A DNA stretch of 64,000 nucleotides from Leptodontidium sp. MPI-SDFR-AT-0119 (lineage: Eukaryota > Ascomycota > Leotiomycetes > Helotiales > Leptodontidiaceae): positions 992,001-1,056,000 of the forward strand of contig JAHLEZ010000022.1 of NCBI GenBank assembly GCA_020726505.1. Reading direction: 5' to 3'. The translations under genes and the position numbers were made by a program. Of the stretch, positions 23,224 to 35,006 are shown piece by piece. The notes under the pieces were generated by a model that did no database searches, was not told the origin of the DNA, and saw only the letters and a list, made by a program, of their open reading frames with translations. How positions within the stretch are numbered: the stretch's first letter is position 1; the number at the start of each line of letters is the position of its first letter.

Positions 23224-24163
23224 GCCATCTCTGTTTAAATCTCACAAATATACCAAAATCCGTAGCAAAAAATTCAAAGAATCATTCCCCCATATCCCAA
23301 ATTGGAACAGGAAATAGGGAAGGTGAAATCACCGCCAATTACATCCGACAACCTTGCTTACTGACCTTGGAGATGGCTATTTTCAGGAAGCAAGAAAAGA
23401 AAACATCAGAGTGAACAGAATTGTACGTAAAAGCAAGTGAAACTTAACAGAATTTAGAAAATAAGTTGGAGAGTAGGTTGATCCTTGTATCACTTCTGTA
23501 AGCCAAAGTGGAAGTGCGGCACACTGGTGATACAGCCGAGTTGATCGACTCCCAAGACTCAGGGACTTTAGTTGCCATCGTTTATTTACAACTAATTACA
23601 TCAATTCCATACATGCGTACAAAAACAATTAAAAGCACACCCACTCACAATTATCCCGAGGCGAAGTACAGTAGCGGAGCTAGTGTATCGTCATGACATC
23701 AGAATGCAACTTCAGAATCTGTACCTCTCTCTCAACCCAATCCCAATCCACTCCAGCTTCTTCGCGAATTCTTGGTCGTCATAACCTTGCCTATCTCGGG
23801 GTTGTGATCTGTCTTTCATTGGATCGCTCGTCTGTAACCAGTGCTAATGCTGGATCTAAGGGCTTGGCTCTTCCGCAACGTGACCTAATTGCTGGGTTTG
23901 GCGGCGGAGCCTTGTTGATCTTGCACGTAAAGCTCGTGTTCGAAGAGGATATCGTAAAATTGTTGGTGGTTATGTGGTAGTTGAGATTTTGTTTAAATTG
24001 CTGGTCTTCCCCGAATGGAAAATTTGATTTCAGTTGAATTGAGTTGATCGATTGTTTACTCGCTTAAGCATACAACAACTGACATCCAAAATTATGACAA
24101 CATTCTCAACAGCCCTAGTAGAAAAGCCAGAGAATTTTAATTGGCTCTAAAACGAAAGTTACC
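23224..24163. other. Intergenic between ALDH and a broken secreted-protein gene
   Basis: The left part is the ALDH 3' flank. Between 23690 and 24070 open frames run on both strands (a 95-codon frame on plus, a startless 85-codon frame on minus broken by stops near 23808). None has a recognisable motif and no splice model works, so I call no gene. Confidence 0.45.
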
Positions 24164-24809
24164 ATGAGATCCTCCACGACATCTACACTGCTCGTAGCAG
24201 CATCGCTTTTCTGCTTAAGCGAAGCACAGAATGACACCCAGTCCTCTCGACCGTGAATGCCAACGCCGCCACGCTCTCCACTCGCGCCTCAGGAAGCCGC
24301 AACGGGTTTCCTGCCCGTCCCTCTTCGGGGCAAGTCCATTTTCCACTGGTGAAAGTTCACCCTGCGAGGTTCAATGGGCAGGAACTGTATCCTCGCAATT
24401 CCTACAGAACAATTTCACCGATCGGAGGAATAGAGTTGAGCCTGGGTGTCCGTTGACGAATGTGGGTAATGTGACGTTGGAGGATGAGCTGTTCTTTAAT
24501 TGGCAGGAAGGGAGTATGGAGGGTGGGGATTTCACGATGTATGATCGGGCGGTGTTGAATGCGTTGCCGGTTTTGACGGTGGTGTGGTTGAAGAGTGTGG
24601 ATAATGAGACGGTGCAGAAGGTGGTTGTTCGGGATGGGATGGCGGGTTGGACGGGTGTGGAGCTGATGTGTATTAGTACTAATGAGATGCGGCTTGGGCA
24701 TAGGAATTTGACTCAAGTCGAGCGTGATTCTGGGGTGGAGAGGATTGTTGGGAATTGGGCAGTGGTGAGTGTTGTTGCGTTGAGTGTTGTCGTTGGATTG
24801 GTATTGTAG
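24164..24809 (+). pseudogene. Probable broken gene for a small secreted, possibly GPI-anchored protein
   Basis: An ATG in good context (ACC-ATG-AG) opens a clear signal peptide (MRSSTTSTLLVAASLFCLSEA), but the frame stops at TGA 24254-24256. Coding-like sequence continues in the next frame (NANAATLSTRASG... to 24456), then in the third frame from about 24400 to the TAG at 24807-24809. Each shift is equivalent to loss of one base. The last part has several N-glycosylation sites (NVT, NET, NLT) and ends in a hydrophobic tail (WAVVSVVALSVVVGLVL) like a GPI-anchor signal. I found no intron set that restores one frame. Either the gene is decayed or the sequence has single-base errors; intact long genes nearby argue against general errors. 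No family recognised. Confidence 0.42.
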
Positions 24810-25652
24810 TATAGCTTCGAGATGATGGATCTTTCCTGCTGTATTCAATTCCAACAAAGTATATTGAAAATGAATAAACTTAATGAAAATATGCATATCA
24901 CTCAGTAGTATCTCAGGGAACTACAACAAGTGATATGACAAACGATTAGACATTCGACATCGTACCAAACTGTTTTATTTCTGGATCCTGTTTCACTTCT
25001 ATTCTATCTACCACCTGTCAGCCATTAGCCGTGTATTCTAGATTCATTTTCCCTTGTTTTGCTTTTCTCTTATGATGTTGTGGGTGAGAATACTTAAGTT
25101 GATGTTTATTGTTTTGGTCTCCGCCAGCTAGCGATCAGGGCATCCTTTCTCAGTTCAAGAATTCGGAATTTCGGGAATGCCACGTTGAGACCAGGGAATG
25201 AAAAGATTAGAGCATGCTTTCCTTTATCTTTGGATTATCTCTGAATCAAGACCTTAGGATATTATCCTGTATCTATCTTCGAGCAATCGCAGTTGAGCAA
25301 TCAAATAGCCGCCTGATATTTCCTGGATTAGGAATGTTGACATCCGAATAAGATATGCAAATTTAGTCATGGATGGGAAGGATCCGAGACTGGTGAACAC
25401 ATTTTATTGAAAGGGTTCTATTATTGCAAAGCCCAAACCCCTTTTCGCCAGCCAGATAAGTATGGAAGTAATCATGGGTATCATTTGAAAGCAATTCCTG
25501 GGCAAGCAGCCACATCCACGCTCCCCAAAACGAATCCAGATCTGCTTCAACGCCATGATAATAAGAAAAGGTGTCATGCGCCCTATCAACTCTGAAAAAC
25601 TAGAGGCCGTGATGAAATGTTAGAGAAATCGAGTCCGGTTGGGCCATGTTGT
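24810..25652. other. Intergenic, nothing recognised
   Basis: A/T-rich spacer between the broken secreted-protein gene and the 3' end of the DUF7918 gene. The short frames at 25404-25595 overlap on both strands and have no features. Confidence 0.5.
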
Positions 25653-26785
25653 TTAGTCATCTGTAAGGTCGATAACAACGCTGCTGCCAGGTCCGCGAGG
25701 AGTCTTGGGTGCTCGTCCACTAGCACTGCCACTGCCACTAGCCACTTCATGGTCTCGCTTTCTTCCACGTGGGCCATCATCTTCCTCGGCCTTGATCTCT
25801 TCGATTTCTTTCTGCCAAATAATTAGTCTGATTGATGTATATATCACATAAATCCATACCTTGAGATTTGCGAGTCTAGCTTCTTTGCTCAACGTAGCGT
25901 TGCTGCCGTTGCTGACACGCGAATTGACGGGAGCTGGCACAAGCTCAGGGGAAGCAGACCGAGGAATAATGAGTTCCGATTGAAGGTCCTCTTTGAAAGG
26001 GTCAGTATAAAGATAACGGATCGGGGCAAGGACACAAACCTCGAGAGCGGTACTTGAACACAAAGACTCCAACGGGGTTTTGTGGTCCGTCGAGATCAAC
26101 AGTTTCTTTGCTTGTGCGAGTGACTATTTGCTGTTCTCCATATGAAACCCCATGTGAGATAGCCTTGCCTTTCAAAGCTTTCTCTGCGACTTCTGCGGGA
26201 GGCTTGTGTTGTGCCACATTGTAGTTTGCAACAACTGGGACAATCGATTCTCTTTGCATAGCTCTGTGAACCGAAACGACAATCTCACCAATTCCTGCAA
26301 GAGCCTTTGTATCCTTCTTCACGCGGTTGGAGTCTGGATCATCAACTAAGGAATTAGTCAGTAAAGATTTCATTAGGAAAATGCTTCTCCAACCAACCCT
26401 TCTTGATGCTGCTGAACTTCAGAACTCTGCTCGACAACTGCGTTGGACTAATGCGATCAAGTCTTGCAGTGATCAACTCCATGTAATAACCAGAACAACG
26501 GGTAAACCACGCATCTGTGCATGTAGCCTGCGCGATTCCGTGGCCATCTACGTTTGCTTTGAATACAAGGCTTTGGCAGTCCATCCTGTATGGATGCTTG
26601 AGAACCAGCCGAATTCTGAACTCAGCGTCCGTCTTGCACTCTACGAACTTCTGGGACCGCAATTCTTCTGGCAAATGCGCAAACTTGGCTTGGGAGAACT
26701 CGCCATCATCGTTGTACTCAGGAAGATCCTCATTGAAGGATTGGATAGTGACTTCAAGTCCAGGCACACCAGGAAGGATAGCCAT
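25653..26785 (-). CDS. DUF7918 family protein with a C-terminal SUMO-interaction-like motif
   Basis: Function unknown; the family is widespread in filamentous fungi. Four exons read 26785-26398, 26345-26040, 25990-25860 and 25811-25653, giving 327 aa. All introns are GT...AG and phase-consistent. The start MAILPGVPGLEVTIQ and the following EFVECKTDAEFRIRLVL, then VDGHGIAQATCTD, match the N-terminal beta-rich DUF7918 domain (about 1-230). A charged linker with a basic stretch (GPRGRKRDHE) follows. The protein ends SSVVIDLTDD, a hydrophobic core followed by acids, as in SUMO-interaction motifs, so a nuclear role is a reasonable inference. The gene is divergent from Cactin across 437 bp. Confidence 0.8.
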
Positions 26786-27222
26786 TTTGCCTGTAGTGGA
26801 GCTGAGGTTGGCTAAGGCTAAGGCTGAGGCTGAGGAAGTCGGAGGCTGTTTGAGGTTGAGGGCCGTAGATTAGTTGGCAGTCTACCTTTGAAGTCGGCGA
26901 AGGGTCATACAAAAGTGAGTGAAAGCGCTTGTCTTTGAAACCATGGAAGTGGTGATAGGAGAATCGAGGAGAAGAAATAAATAGAGTATTGGAAAGTTGC
27001 AAGACATCGCGAGGTCTCCGCCTTGACGAGGCTGAACTCGAAGACCAAACGAGCGGCCGCTAGTTGCCCATGCTCCATGCGCCTTCGAGAGACAGCGCTA
27101 GCCATTTTAAGCTCTAGTGCAAGGCGTAGCTCAACCTCCATGTGGAAAAAATGTAGCCTTAACCCCCCCCCATTCTCAACAACTTCAACATATTACGCCG
27201 TCTCCTACACAAGCAGCCTACT
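26786..27222. promoter_or_regulatory. Divergent promoter between DUF7918 and Cactin genes
   Basis: These 437 bp separate the two start codons. On the DUF7918 side there is a GGCTAA/GGCTGA short repeat (about 26812-26835). On the Cactin side there is a poly-C run (about 27163-27170) and an A/C-rich leader. No clear TATA was seen. An upstream coding exon of Cactin cannot be excluded. Confidence 0.45.
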
Positions 27223-29078
27223 ATGGATTCTGGACGGAGAGCGATGATAGCAGGTCGGGACTCACCTGCAAGGGACATCACAGCCCCACGACGAGATCAG
27301 TCCGCACGCGTATCAAAGCCATCAAGACCACCAGGAAACCGCCCACAAGACCATCGCCCTCGAAACAATCAGTCCTCCCTCGAAGATGAACAGTCGCGGA
27401 AGTGGGTGTCGGAGGAAGATAGCTTTGTTCTGAAGCAAGCAAAGAAGAAGGCCGACATTCGAGTACGGGAGGGGCGAGCGAAGCCTATAGACTGGCTGGC
27501 GGTTATTCTACGTGTGATAGACCCAGACAGAGACCTTCTGGACGACGACGACGAGGAAGAGGTTCAGCACGATGTTGTGGACCCAGAGGGCGTTTTTGAG
27601 GGGCTCAACGACGCGCAATTGAGCGAATTGGACAAGGACATTGCTTCCTACCTCGCTTTGGAGAAGAACAAGAAGAACCTGGATTACTGGAAGACTATGC
27701 AAATCATCTGCAATGATCGTCGCCAGAAGCTGAAGCCTCTTGGCCCTGAGGAGCGCGCCGTTGGATCCGTGGCTTCTGACGTTGATAAGCTATTGGGCCC
27801 CAAGACATATGAGCAACTGGAGAGCTTGGAAGTACAAATTAGAGCAAAGCTGCGATCAAACGAACCTATCGACGTGGATTACTGGGAGCAATTATTGCGA
27901 AGTCTACTGATCTGGAAGGCAAAAGCGAAACTCAAGAAGGTTTACCAATCAGTCCTCGACAGCCGCCTCGAGAAACTGCGAAAGGAACAACAGGAGGATG
28001 CAGAAGGAGTGCGTTCGAAGATGCAAGAACTGCTTGGCGATCCTATTCCGGTCGTTGAGGAGGGCGCAGAAAATCCGGCTGTGGGTGCGAATGTCTCACA
28101 AATTATCCGACGACAACCCACGTTCCAATACTCGTCAAAGTACGACCCGGAACCACTCTTGAAGCTACATTCCGAAGATAAATCGAGCGAAGTTGTCGAT
28201 GAATCGGTTTTCCTACAAAAGATCGTCGCAGAACGTCGTAAAGTACTGAAACTTGGATATGTTCCATTACGACAAGCCACCAATGAGAAAGGACCGGTCT
28301 CAAGCAGCAGGGCAATCACCACATCAACTGTTGGAATTCATCCTCCAGGTACCCAAAGATTCTCAACGGCTGTCAATGAAGACTTTTCCCAGGCGACCAA
28401 AGCATTGTACGAGAGAGAGGTTGCCCGGGGTGTGGATGAAGACGAGGAAATCTTCACGGGAGAGGAAACAGTCGCAACATCTTCGAAACCGCAATGGGCC
28501 GACAAATACAGACCAAGAAAACCTCGATACTTCAACCGTGTGCAGATGGGATACGAGTGGAACAAATACAATCAAACTCATTATGACCATGACAATCCCC
28601 CACCAAAGGTTGTTCAAGGATACAAGTTCAATATCTTCTATCCAGATCTGATTGACAAGGCCAAGGCTCCGACCTTCAAGATCTTCAGAGAACATGGTAG
28701 AAAGCGAGGCGAGTCCTTCGCTCCAGCTGGAGAAGAAGATACTTGTCTCATTCGGTTCATCGCTGGACCACCATATGAGGATATTGCTTTTCGAATCGTA
28801 GATAGAGAGTGGGACTACAGCGCTAAGAGAGACCGTGGCTTTCGAAGCAGCTTCGACAAGGTACGCTTATTTCTTTGCTACAAACACGTATCAGACGCGC
28901 GTGTCAGGTGCTTCCCCGAACGCCCCCCGTGTTGCTCGTACCCTTGACCTGGAAACTAATTATCCCACACAGGGCATCCTTCAACTACACTTCCAATACA
29001 AGAAGGTGAGCATCAATCATGTGCATGATTCTATTCTTTATTTGCTGACCTATCGTTTAGATTTACTACAGAAAGTGA
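27223..29078 (+). CDS. Cactin, spliceosome-associated splicing factor
   Basis: Cactin is a conserved nuclear protein of the spliceosomal C complex; in fission yeast it is needed for correct splicing and telomere maintenance. Exon 1 (27223-28860) is followed by two tiny exons, 28973-29005 (11 codons) and 29061-29078, giving 562 aa. The N-terminus is basic and disordered. The central cactin-mid domain starts near WVSEEDSFVLKQAKKKADIR (about 65) and includes DVDYWEQLLRSLLIWKAKAKL. The C-terminal domain is highly conserved: KPRYFNRVQMGYEWNKYNQT, then PPPKVVQGYKFNIFYPDL, AGPPYEDIAFRIVDREWDYS and the end GILQLHFQYKKIYYRK. These last residues require both small introns, which supports the splice model. 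The start could lie further upstream, as fungal N-termini vary. Confidence 0.9.
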
Positions 29079-30311
29079 TTGATTGTTCGGGAGTTGCTTG
29101 CGGAGGGGAAGAAGTTTTTCGCAACATCGATCCGGGAAGTAGAATGTCCACTAGGGCCAAAAATACAGCTTCTCACTGAAACTTCTTATCCCAGATGAAG
29201 CATACATGTCGCGTGGTGCACAAATTTCCCCTTGCACACTACCGTTTCCCCGTGGCCGTTGCGTTGCGAATGTGTACGCCCTCAGTGCAGACCAGCAGAG
29301 AATCCGTGCGTTGACAGAAAGGAAGCGAAACCCCACGATGATGACAAGGTCCTCCGCACACACTGTCAGACTCTCGCCATGCCTTCAACAGATAATTGAT
29401 AGGCACTATTGGCACAGACCAGACATTGCCCCGGGTGTACCTTCAATGTGGCTTCCCACTTGCCCGCTGCACGCTCATTTCTCCTAAGAGAAATTTCATT
29501 CCAGCTTGCGCCCAGAATTCTCATTGCTCTCTATCATTACTAAGGGAAATCATAGCGGAAATGGACCAAGTTTACGCACGGGTAGATGATGGCAGCTCCC
29601 GGCCTTCTAGAAGCTAATTCCATCCTGGGACCCTAAGAGGAAATGATTTTTTCATTTCTACTAGCGTGGCTTCTTTGCACAAGATTTAAGCCTGCTCAAG
29701 GCGTACTGTGCAACCTGGAAGCTCCCCCAGCTCACATTGTTTCTCTTCCTCCTACTCCATTAGCGTGAGGTAGCGACATGCAGCTAACCTTCTGCGAGAA
29801 TGTCACACAACCTATGCATGCAGATTAAGTGCCTGAGTGCAGGTTTTCTTCGGTGACAGGAGAGAAATGATTGCTTCTAGAGCCTCTCAACACACGATAG
29901 GTAGACCATTCCATTCAGTCACGCTCATGTCCCTCCCCGTAACAAACGGGGCTTGTACAACCGGTCATGAGCTTTACCCATGCGTTGTCAGCGCTACCTC
30001 GCATCTATAGCTTTGTCTTGTTAGGAGCCGGAGGTACTAGGCCATTGTGAGTCTTCCGAGTGACTGACTGGCTACTCTTTTCTCCTATTGCACTGACTCA
30101 ACTCAATATCTACATCTGCTTCCCTTTGCTATTCTCCGACTCGGATCTTCCCTTCGCTTCCGTCCCCCGTCTTCTCTCGTCGTACAAGAAGAACAAGAAG
30201 TAACAGCAATCCAGCATCCATTCCTTTGAAAGAATACCACCTCATCCTTTTACCACATCACAGACGGAAAGATCTGCTGTGTTTTTTGTTGTTGTTGGTT
30301 GCACTCTCACT
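29079..30311. other. Intergenic, forkhead gene promoter and leader
   Basis: The first part is Cactin 3' flank. From about 30060 the sequence becomes C/T- then A/C-rich, resembling a 5' leader that runs to the forkhead ATG at 30312. No coding frame is recognised; a 1.2-kb upstream region is in keeping with a developmentally controlled regulator. Confidence 0.5.
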
Positions 30312-31909
30312 ATGAATTCGGGTTCTTACCATCATCAACACCAGATGTCTGGCTTGCTTCCGGACTTCCAATATGACGGGAGTCTTGACTCCTCAGTGCA
30401 AGCTCCTTATCCTATGTTTACCTCTTGTGACGGCCTTCCTCGAACCCCATCCCAGCATCTGATGAGTTCGTCCTCTCTGACATCCAGTATCTTGGCCGAC
30501 AGCAACTTCAACCTTCATCAGCAACTGCCAATGTCGATGTCATTGTCTATGTCGAACAACTCTATGGCATGGGCAGATCCCAACCGTAGTGCTGGAGCTT
30601 TTGAGACCCCGAACAACAACAGCAGCAACGGCTACTATGGCTACTCCCCATCAAACATGGCGGGAAACGAGCACAATGGCACATTCTATCGAGGCTATCA
30701 ACAGCAACAGCAGCAACAACCACAGCTTGACCAGACCCCTCGATACATGCCAAACATCTTCAGCAACAATAACAACAACGGCATGTCTCTTGAAGATAGC
30801 TACGAGCCCTCGGCCTACCTCCTCGACCCTAGCGAACCCTGTATGCAGAGCCCAAACAACATCATGAGAAGCCCCTTTGACTACGAAAACATGTCCAACG
30901 CTCGCGGTCTCGAGCGTCTGAGCATCAGCCACAGCCCCGTCCTCAAGATTGAGCAGGATGATGCCATGGATAATATCATGTCGTTCGAGCGAGCCTCTTC
31001 ATTCCGCAAGCCATCAAGAGAGAGTTCAGAAGAAGGAAACAGCTCACGCGAGACGACGGCTGTCGAGATTGAAGAACATATTGCCGGTGAACCGTACGCC
31101 AAGCTTATCTACCGAGCGCTGATGGGCGCTCCCAACCGTTCCATGGTCCTGCAGGAAATCTACCAGTGGTTCAGGGAGAATACGCCGAAGGGTAACTCTC
31201 AGAGCAAGGGATGGATGAACAGTATCCGCCACAATTTGTCTATGAACGCTGTAAGTCTATTCGCTATGTATCCATCATGCCCAACTAGGCTAACAACTCC
31301 TTTTACAATCAGGCCTTCAAGAAGACCGAACGCAAGACAACCAGTGAAGATGCCAAGAAGTCCACCGAGTGGGTTCTCGAAGAGTTCGCTGTCCGAGATG
31401 GCGTACAATCTACAACCCGCTACCGCCAAGGCGCTGGCTCAAAGAAATTCACCAAGTCCGACACACCTGCCTCATGTCGTGTAGTCTCCGGCCGCAAAGG
31501 AAGTAAGTCAACCAAGCAAGCACAAGCACACGCCAAGCTGCAGCTCCAGCAAAGACAAAGAAGTGGAGTCATGGGCACGGCCATGAAGGCAGACGAGCGA
31601 AGAGACAACCACCCCACGCACGCCACTCACCGTATCGACAATACTAGGAGATCTGAGTTCCATCAGCAGACCCGATCGCAGCGCCAGAGATCTCCCTTGA
31701 CGCCACCCAGCGCCAACACCATCGCCTCATCTTGTCAGGGCCCATATTTCTTCCCGCCCAAGATCGAGCAGTTCGACAGGCCATATGAGGACATGTACCA
31801 GTTCCAGGACGTCCAAGATGTCTGCATCGATGACGGAAGTTCCCTCTTCAGCAACGGTGCAGACGCCCAGTTCCACAGCGGCCGCACCATGTCCAATCAT
31901 CACTTCTAA
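30312..31909 (+). CDS. Forkhead (winged-helix) transcription factor
   Basis: This is a nuclear sequence-specific DNA-binding protein. Two exons (30312-31250 and 31313-31909) give 511 aa. A longer open frame upstream lacks an ATG, so translation starts at MNSGSYHHQH. The first 250 residues are disordered and rich in N, S, M and Q, with a Q7 run near 130. The forkhead domain spans about 259-345: EPYAKLIYRALMGAPNRSM, LQEIYQWFRENTPK, and the recognition helix GWMNSIRHNLSMNAAFKK, within which the intron lies. A basic, Q-rich tail follows. Two psi-K-x-E sites (LKIEQDD near 211-217 and PKIEQFD in the tail) fit the SUMO-attachment consensus. The subfamily cannot be fixed from sequence alone; there is no FHA domain, so it is not an Fkh1/2-type cell-cycle factor. 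Confidence 0.9.
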
Positions 31910-33034
31910 GTAGGGAGGGGTGATATTCGGTAGTATTGTATGGGGGGCTGTTTGTTTTGTGATGTATCGTGTACAATACAGCTTGCAAGTGGAGGACGTC
32001 TGCCTTTTGGGAACTAGACGCATATTCTGGCCGTTCCTCATCAAACACATCCATCCCATCCTTCTGCACAAGAGCATTGGCATTGGCATTTGGCGAGGAG
32101 AGAGGAAGGAGGGGGACGGTTTCGGCAGTTTTGGTCCAGCGTGTGTTATCTTTTTTGCCCGGCTATTCTTGTATTATCTACCTGTTGGTCCCAGGTTCTG
32201 TTTCATTGAAGTGGGTCTTTGGTAGTGGGAGTGGGCATGGTTGTGGTTGATTTTTCCTCTTCCAGGGCAGGCTCAAAGTACGCATGAACTAATATTTTTT
32301 CTTATTGATGCGTGCGTCCCGGACGTGTCTGCCATGTATTGGAAGGGATGTTCAAAAAGTGAAACCTTGACGGCAGGACCCTTTTTTTTCTTCGCAAGTG
32401 AATCTGATATATCATTTCCCGTTGAGATAGGTGGCATACCACTCATCTTTTGTAAGAAAGAGGTGAGGTGAGGTGAGCTTTTGGTCTTGGTGTTTTGTAT
32501 CCTTGCGATCTGGACCCTTCCGATAAGCCCATAAGCCCGTTTGTACTCCGCCAGCCCATATGCAGGCGTTCAATATCAGGATGCCATGTGCCTCCGAATT
32601 GAGCGAGCTGCAGACCTATCTCCCAGAAACCGGGTCGAGCTGGTAGCAACTCTCCAGCACATATCAGCCTCCAGACCATCTGTAGGCCGCATAGTACACC
32701 GGCTGCACGGTATCACAACCCCCAACTTGGTAACTTCACTAGTGACATCTTGTATGAACATGACCTTCGTGAAGGCCGATGAAGGTTGGTGAACGTCTTC
32801 ACTTAGTATTATGGGCACGGGACCTAAGTAACACAAGCTGTGCTGCGCAACGGCCCGGTTGAGCATCCGGTGCAGACTACTGCACTGCAGAGTTGACAGA
32901 CTTGGCTACTGGATGTCCTAGTATCGCCAAATCTCCAACAAGTCCTTGGCGACAAGGAGCTCCTCTGGAGTGACTCGGGAGGCGTGCCAGCCACAACTTT
33001 AGGTGTGCTTGAAGCGGGAGAGCTACAAAAACCC

Positions 33035-33053
33035 GCAAGGGGGACCCCCTTGC
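33035..33053. repeat. Perfect inverted repeat, 9-bp arms
   Basis: GCAAGGGGG and CCCCCTTGC flank a single A. It lies about 25 bp upstream of a TATA-like cttataag (near 33079) in a region with no recognised gene. The spacing is promoter-like, but no product is identified. Confidence 0.6.
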
Positions 33054-34929
33054 TCACTGCTCTTGCATTTCGCACAAGCTTATAAGATCGCTCCCTCACT
33101 AGCCTTACATGTATGTTGACGTCGTCGCTTCAACATATCATGTTTTACCGCAACCGGTGAGTCGGCTTCATCATTCGCAAGTGTTGCCCGATGTCGACAG
33201 GGAAATCTGCTATAGGCAAGGAATTATGCAATAAGACGTGGGGAAACGTAAATGACCATCCGACCCCCCCTTTCCGAGGTTACATTAAGGAAATGGTTCG
33301 TGGAGTTGAGAGATGAGACGGGCCCCCGGCTACTGCTTGCGTTGATTTCGTGCTTGAGATCGATCGATGAGATCTCGATACTGTACTCTGCGGTGGAACG
33401 TAGTAATGACTTCGAACCCAGCAACCAGGCTCAACTATACGATCCCAGTGTATATTCAAATACTATGTAACTGAACCTAAAGTTGACGACTGCCATCTTG
33501 CTAGCATTGTCACAACAGTTCGCTACACGTGTATATCGTGTTCAGCATGTGGCAACCACGAGAGTTTATAAGCAGCCAAGACCAGAACTCTGACCGGTCT
33601 GAGCTGGATAAGACGGCAGAGACCAGCGGTCATATTCAGCATTCAAAGTCCTAGTGGGGGTTTAGTGATTGTGGATGCGTCTTGCTTGGAAGAGCAGCGA
33701 GCCGTGCATGTTGTCGTCTCCAAGACAGACTACGAGTGATGCAAATCACTTTTCATGCGTGGGACGGGCCGCTCTGGTTGGCCTCCGGAGTAAACTCCTG
33801 GTAGCCGAGTCAAAAACAATAACGTCGCATCGTCTGGTCTCTTTGACCCGTCACTCCGGGTCCGCACGTTTTGGTGTCTCAATAATAGTGCAGGAAATCA
33901 TTCGAGGTCCCCTGTTGGCTGCCCAGCGATCTGGCGGGGATCTCCTAGTGAGATCTCCCAGTCGTGTATATGCCTTCGATCGATTGGCTATTCTAGATGC
34001 TCGAACGAGTGCTCTGCACCGTGGCTCGTGGGTAGCATGTTATGAGATGCCGAACCGCCGCCGACTTACCAGAGCCGTTCCTCGTCTCTGCGGCATCGCG
34101 GATGATCCTGGAGGAGCCAAAAGGAAGAATATCACAGGTCATAAAAGGCGGACATATTTCCTGACCTCTTTTCTCCCCTCCACGCTATTATCAAGCACCT
34201 GCGTGGGGTAGATATTGGAGCTGCGGAAACATTCCAACTTCTCGGTTGAATACTGGGAGGTGACAAAGCAACATGCGTTGAGGCTCATCACAACTTCTCG
34301 ACTTTGACAGGGACAAAGCCCACTGCCACATGATGAAACAAAAACAATCTTACAAACTTTCCAGAAATCTAAGAAGTTTTCGGTGGGGGTCCTTGTTGGA
34401 AACCCGAAATTAGGGAACAGGCTCAAAGTTTCAGTAATCTTTGCGTTAGCGGGCTGAACTCTAATGATGAACTTGCTTGACGTAAGGCTGGATTCATACC
34501 CTGGATATTCCAAGATAGCTCTTCACAGATGCAAAGATTGGGACAGCTCAGAATTCCAGTACGATTCCCAAAACTCGTAGATCATCACATGACTGAGGAC
34601 AGTGGCCCTCGGAAGGCTACTTCCTGTAGAGATCTCGAGATTTTCCGTCAACATACCCAGAAATGGGGGGTTGAAGCAGCCACGAAATCCCATTTTCGAC
34701 TCATTTCCCACAACTTTGCGGACTCGGTATGAATAATTCTCATCGTCCCCCTTCTTGAAGTTATTCTCATGATCGAGAAGGAGGGTTTCCGGGCGGACAA
34801 TCCGGATGAACTTCCACCAATCAACTAGCATTACTGGTATTGATCGACCGGGGTGTCACTTTGTACCTGAATGTCATTTCTCTCGGCGAATCATTCCAAG
34901 CAAAATAAGCTTTCAATGGAGCTCTTGAT

Positions 34930-35006
34930 GCGGGGGTTGGTGAGGTCCACGAAGCTTGCCCCAAACCTTCACTGGGGAACCTGGGGGGTTTCCCCTTGAC
35001 CCCCGC
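34930..35006. promoter_or_regulatory. Cluster of CreA/Mig1-type sites upstream of polygalacturonase
   Basis: Four matches to the SYGGRG consensus of the carbon catabolite repressor CreA lie within 77 bp: GCGGGG at 34930-34935, CTGGGG at 34972-34977 and 34981-34986, and CCCCGC (reverse) at 35001-35006. They are 270-350 bp upstream of the exo-polygalacturonase ATG. Closely spaced CreA sites are a known feature of repressed plant-cell-wall-degrading genes. Function here is inferred, since the six-base consensus is short. Confidence 0.5.

Noticed and set aside
23690..24070. Coding-like text in two minus-strand frames and one plus-strand frame
   Set aside because: Several frames look equally plausible, which shows that the impression is not discriminating. 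Stops interrupt the longest and no splice model works.
33405..33440. tRNA-like B-box (ttcgaaccc)
   Set aside because: The surrounding sequence cannot fold into a cloverleaf and the last B-box position does not match on either strand.
33675..34211. Longest open frame in the 32-35 kb blank (about 178 codons)
   Set aside because: No domain, no leader-like sequence upstream, and residue composition unlike real genes in the window.
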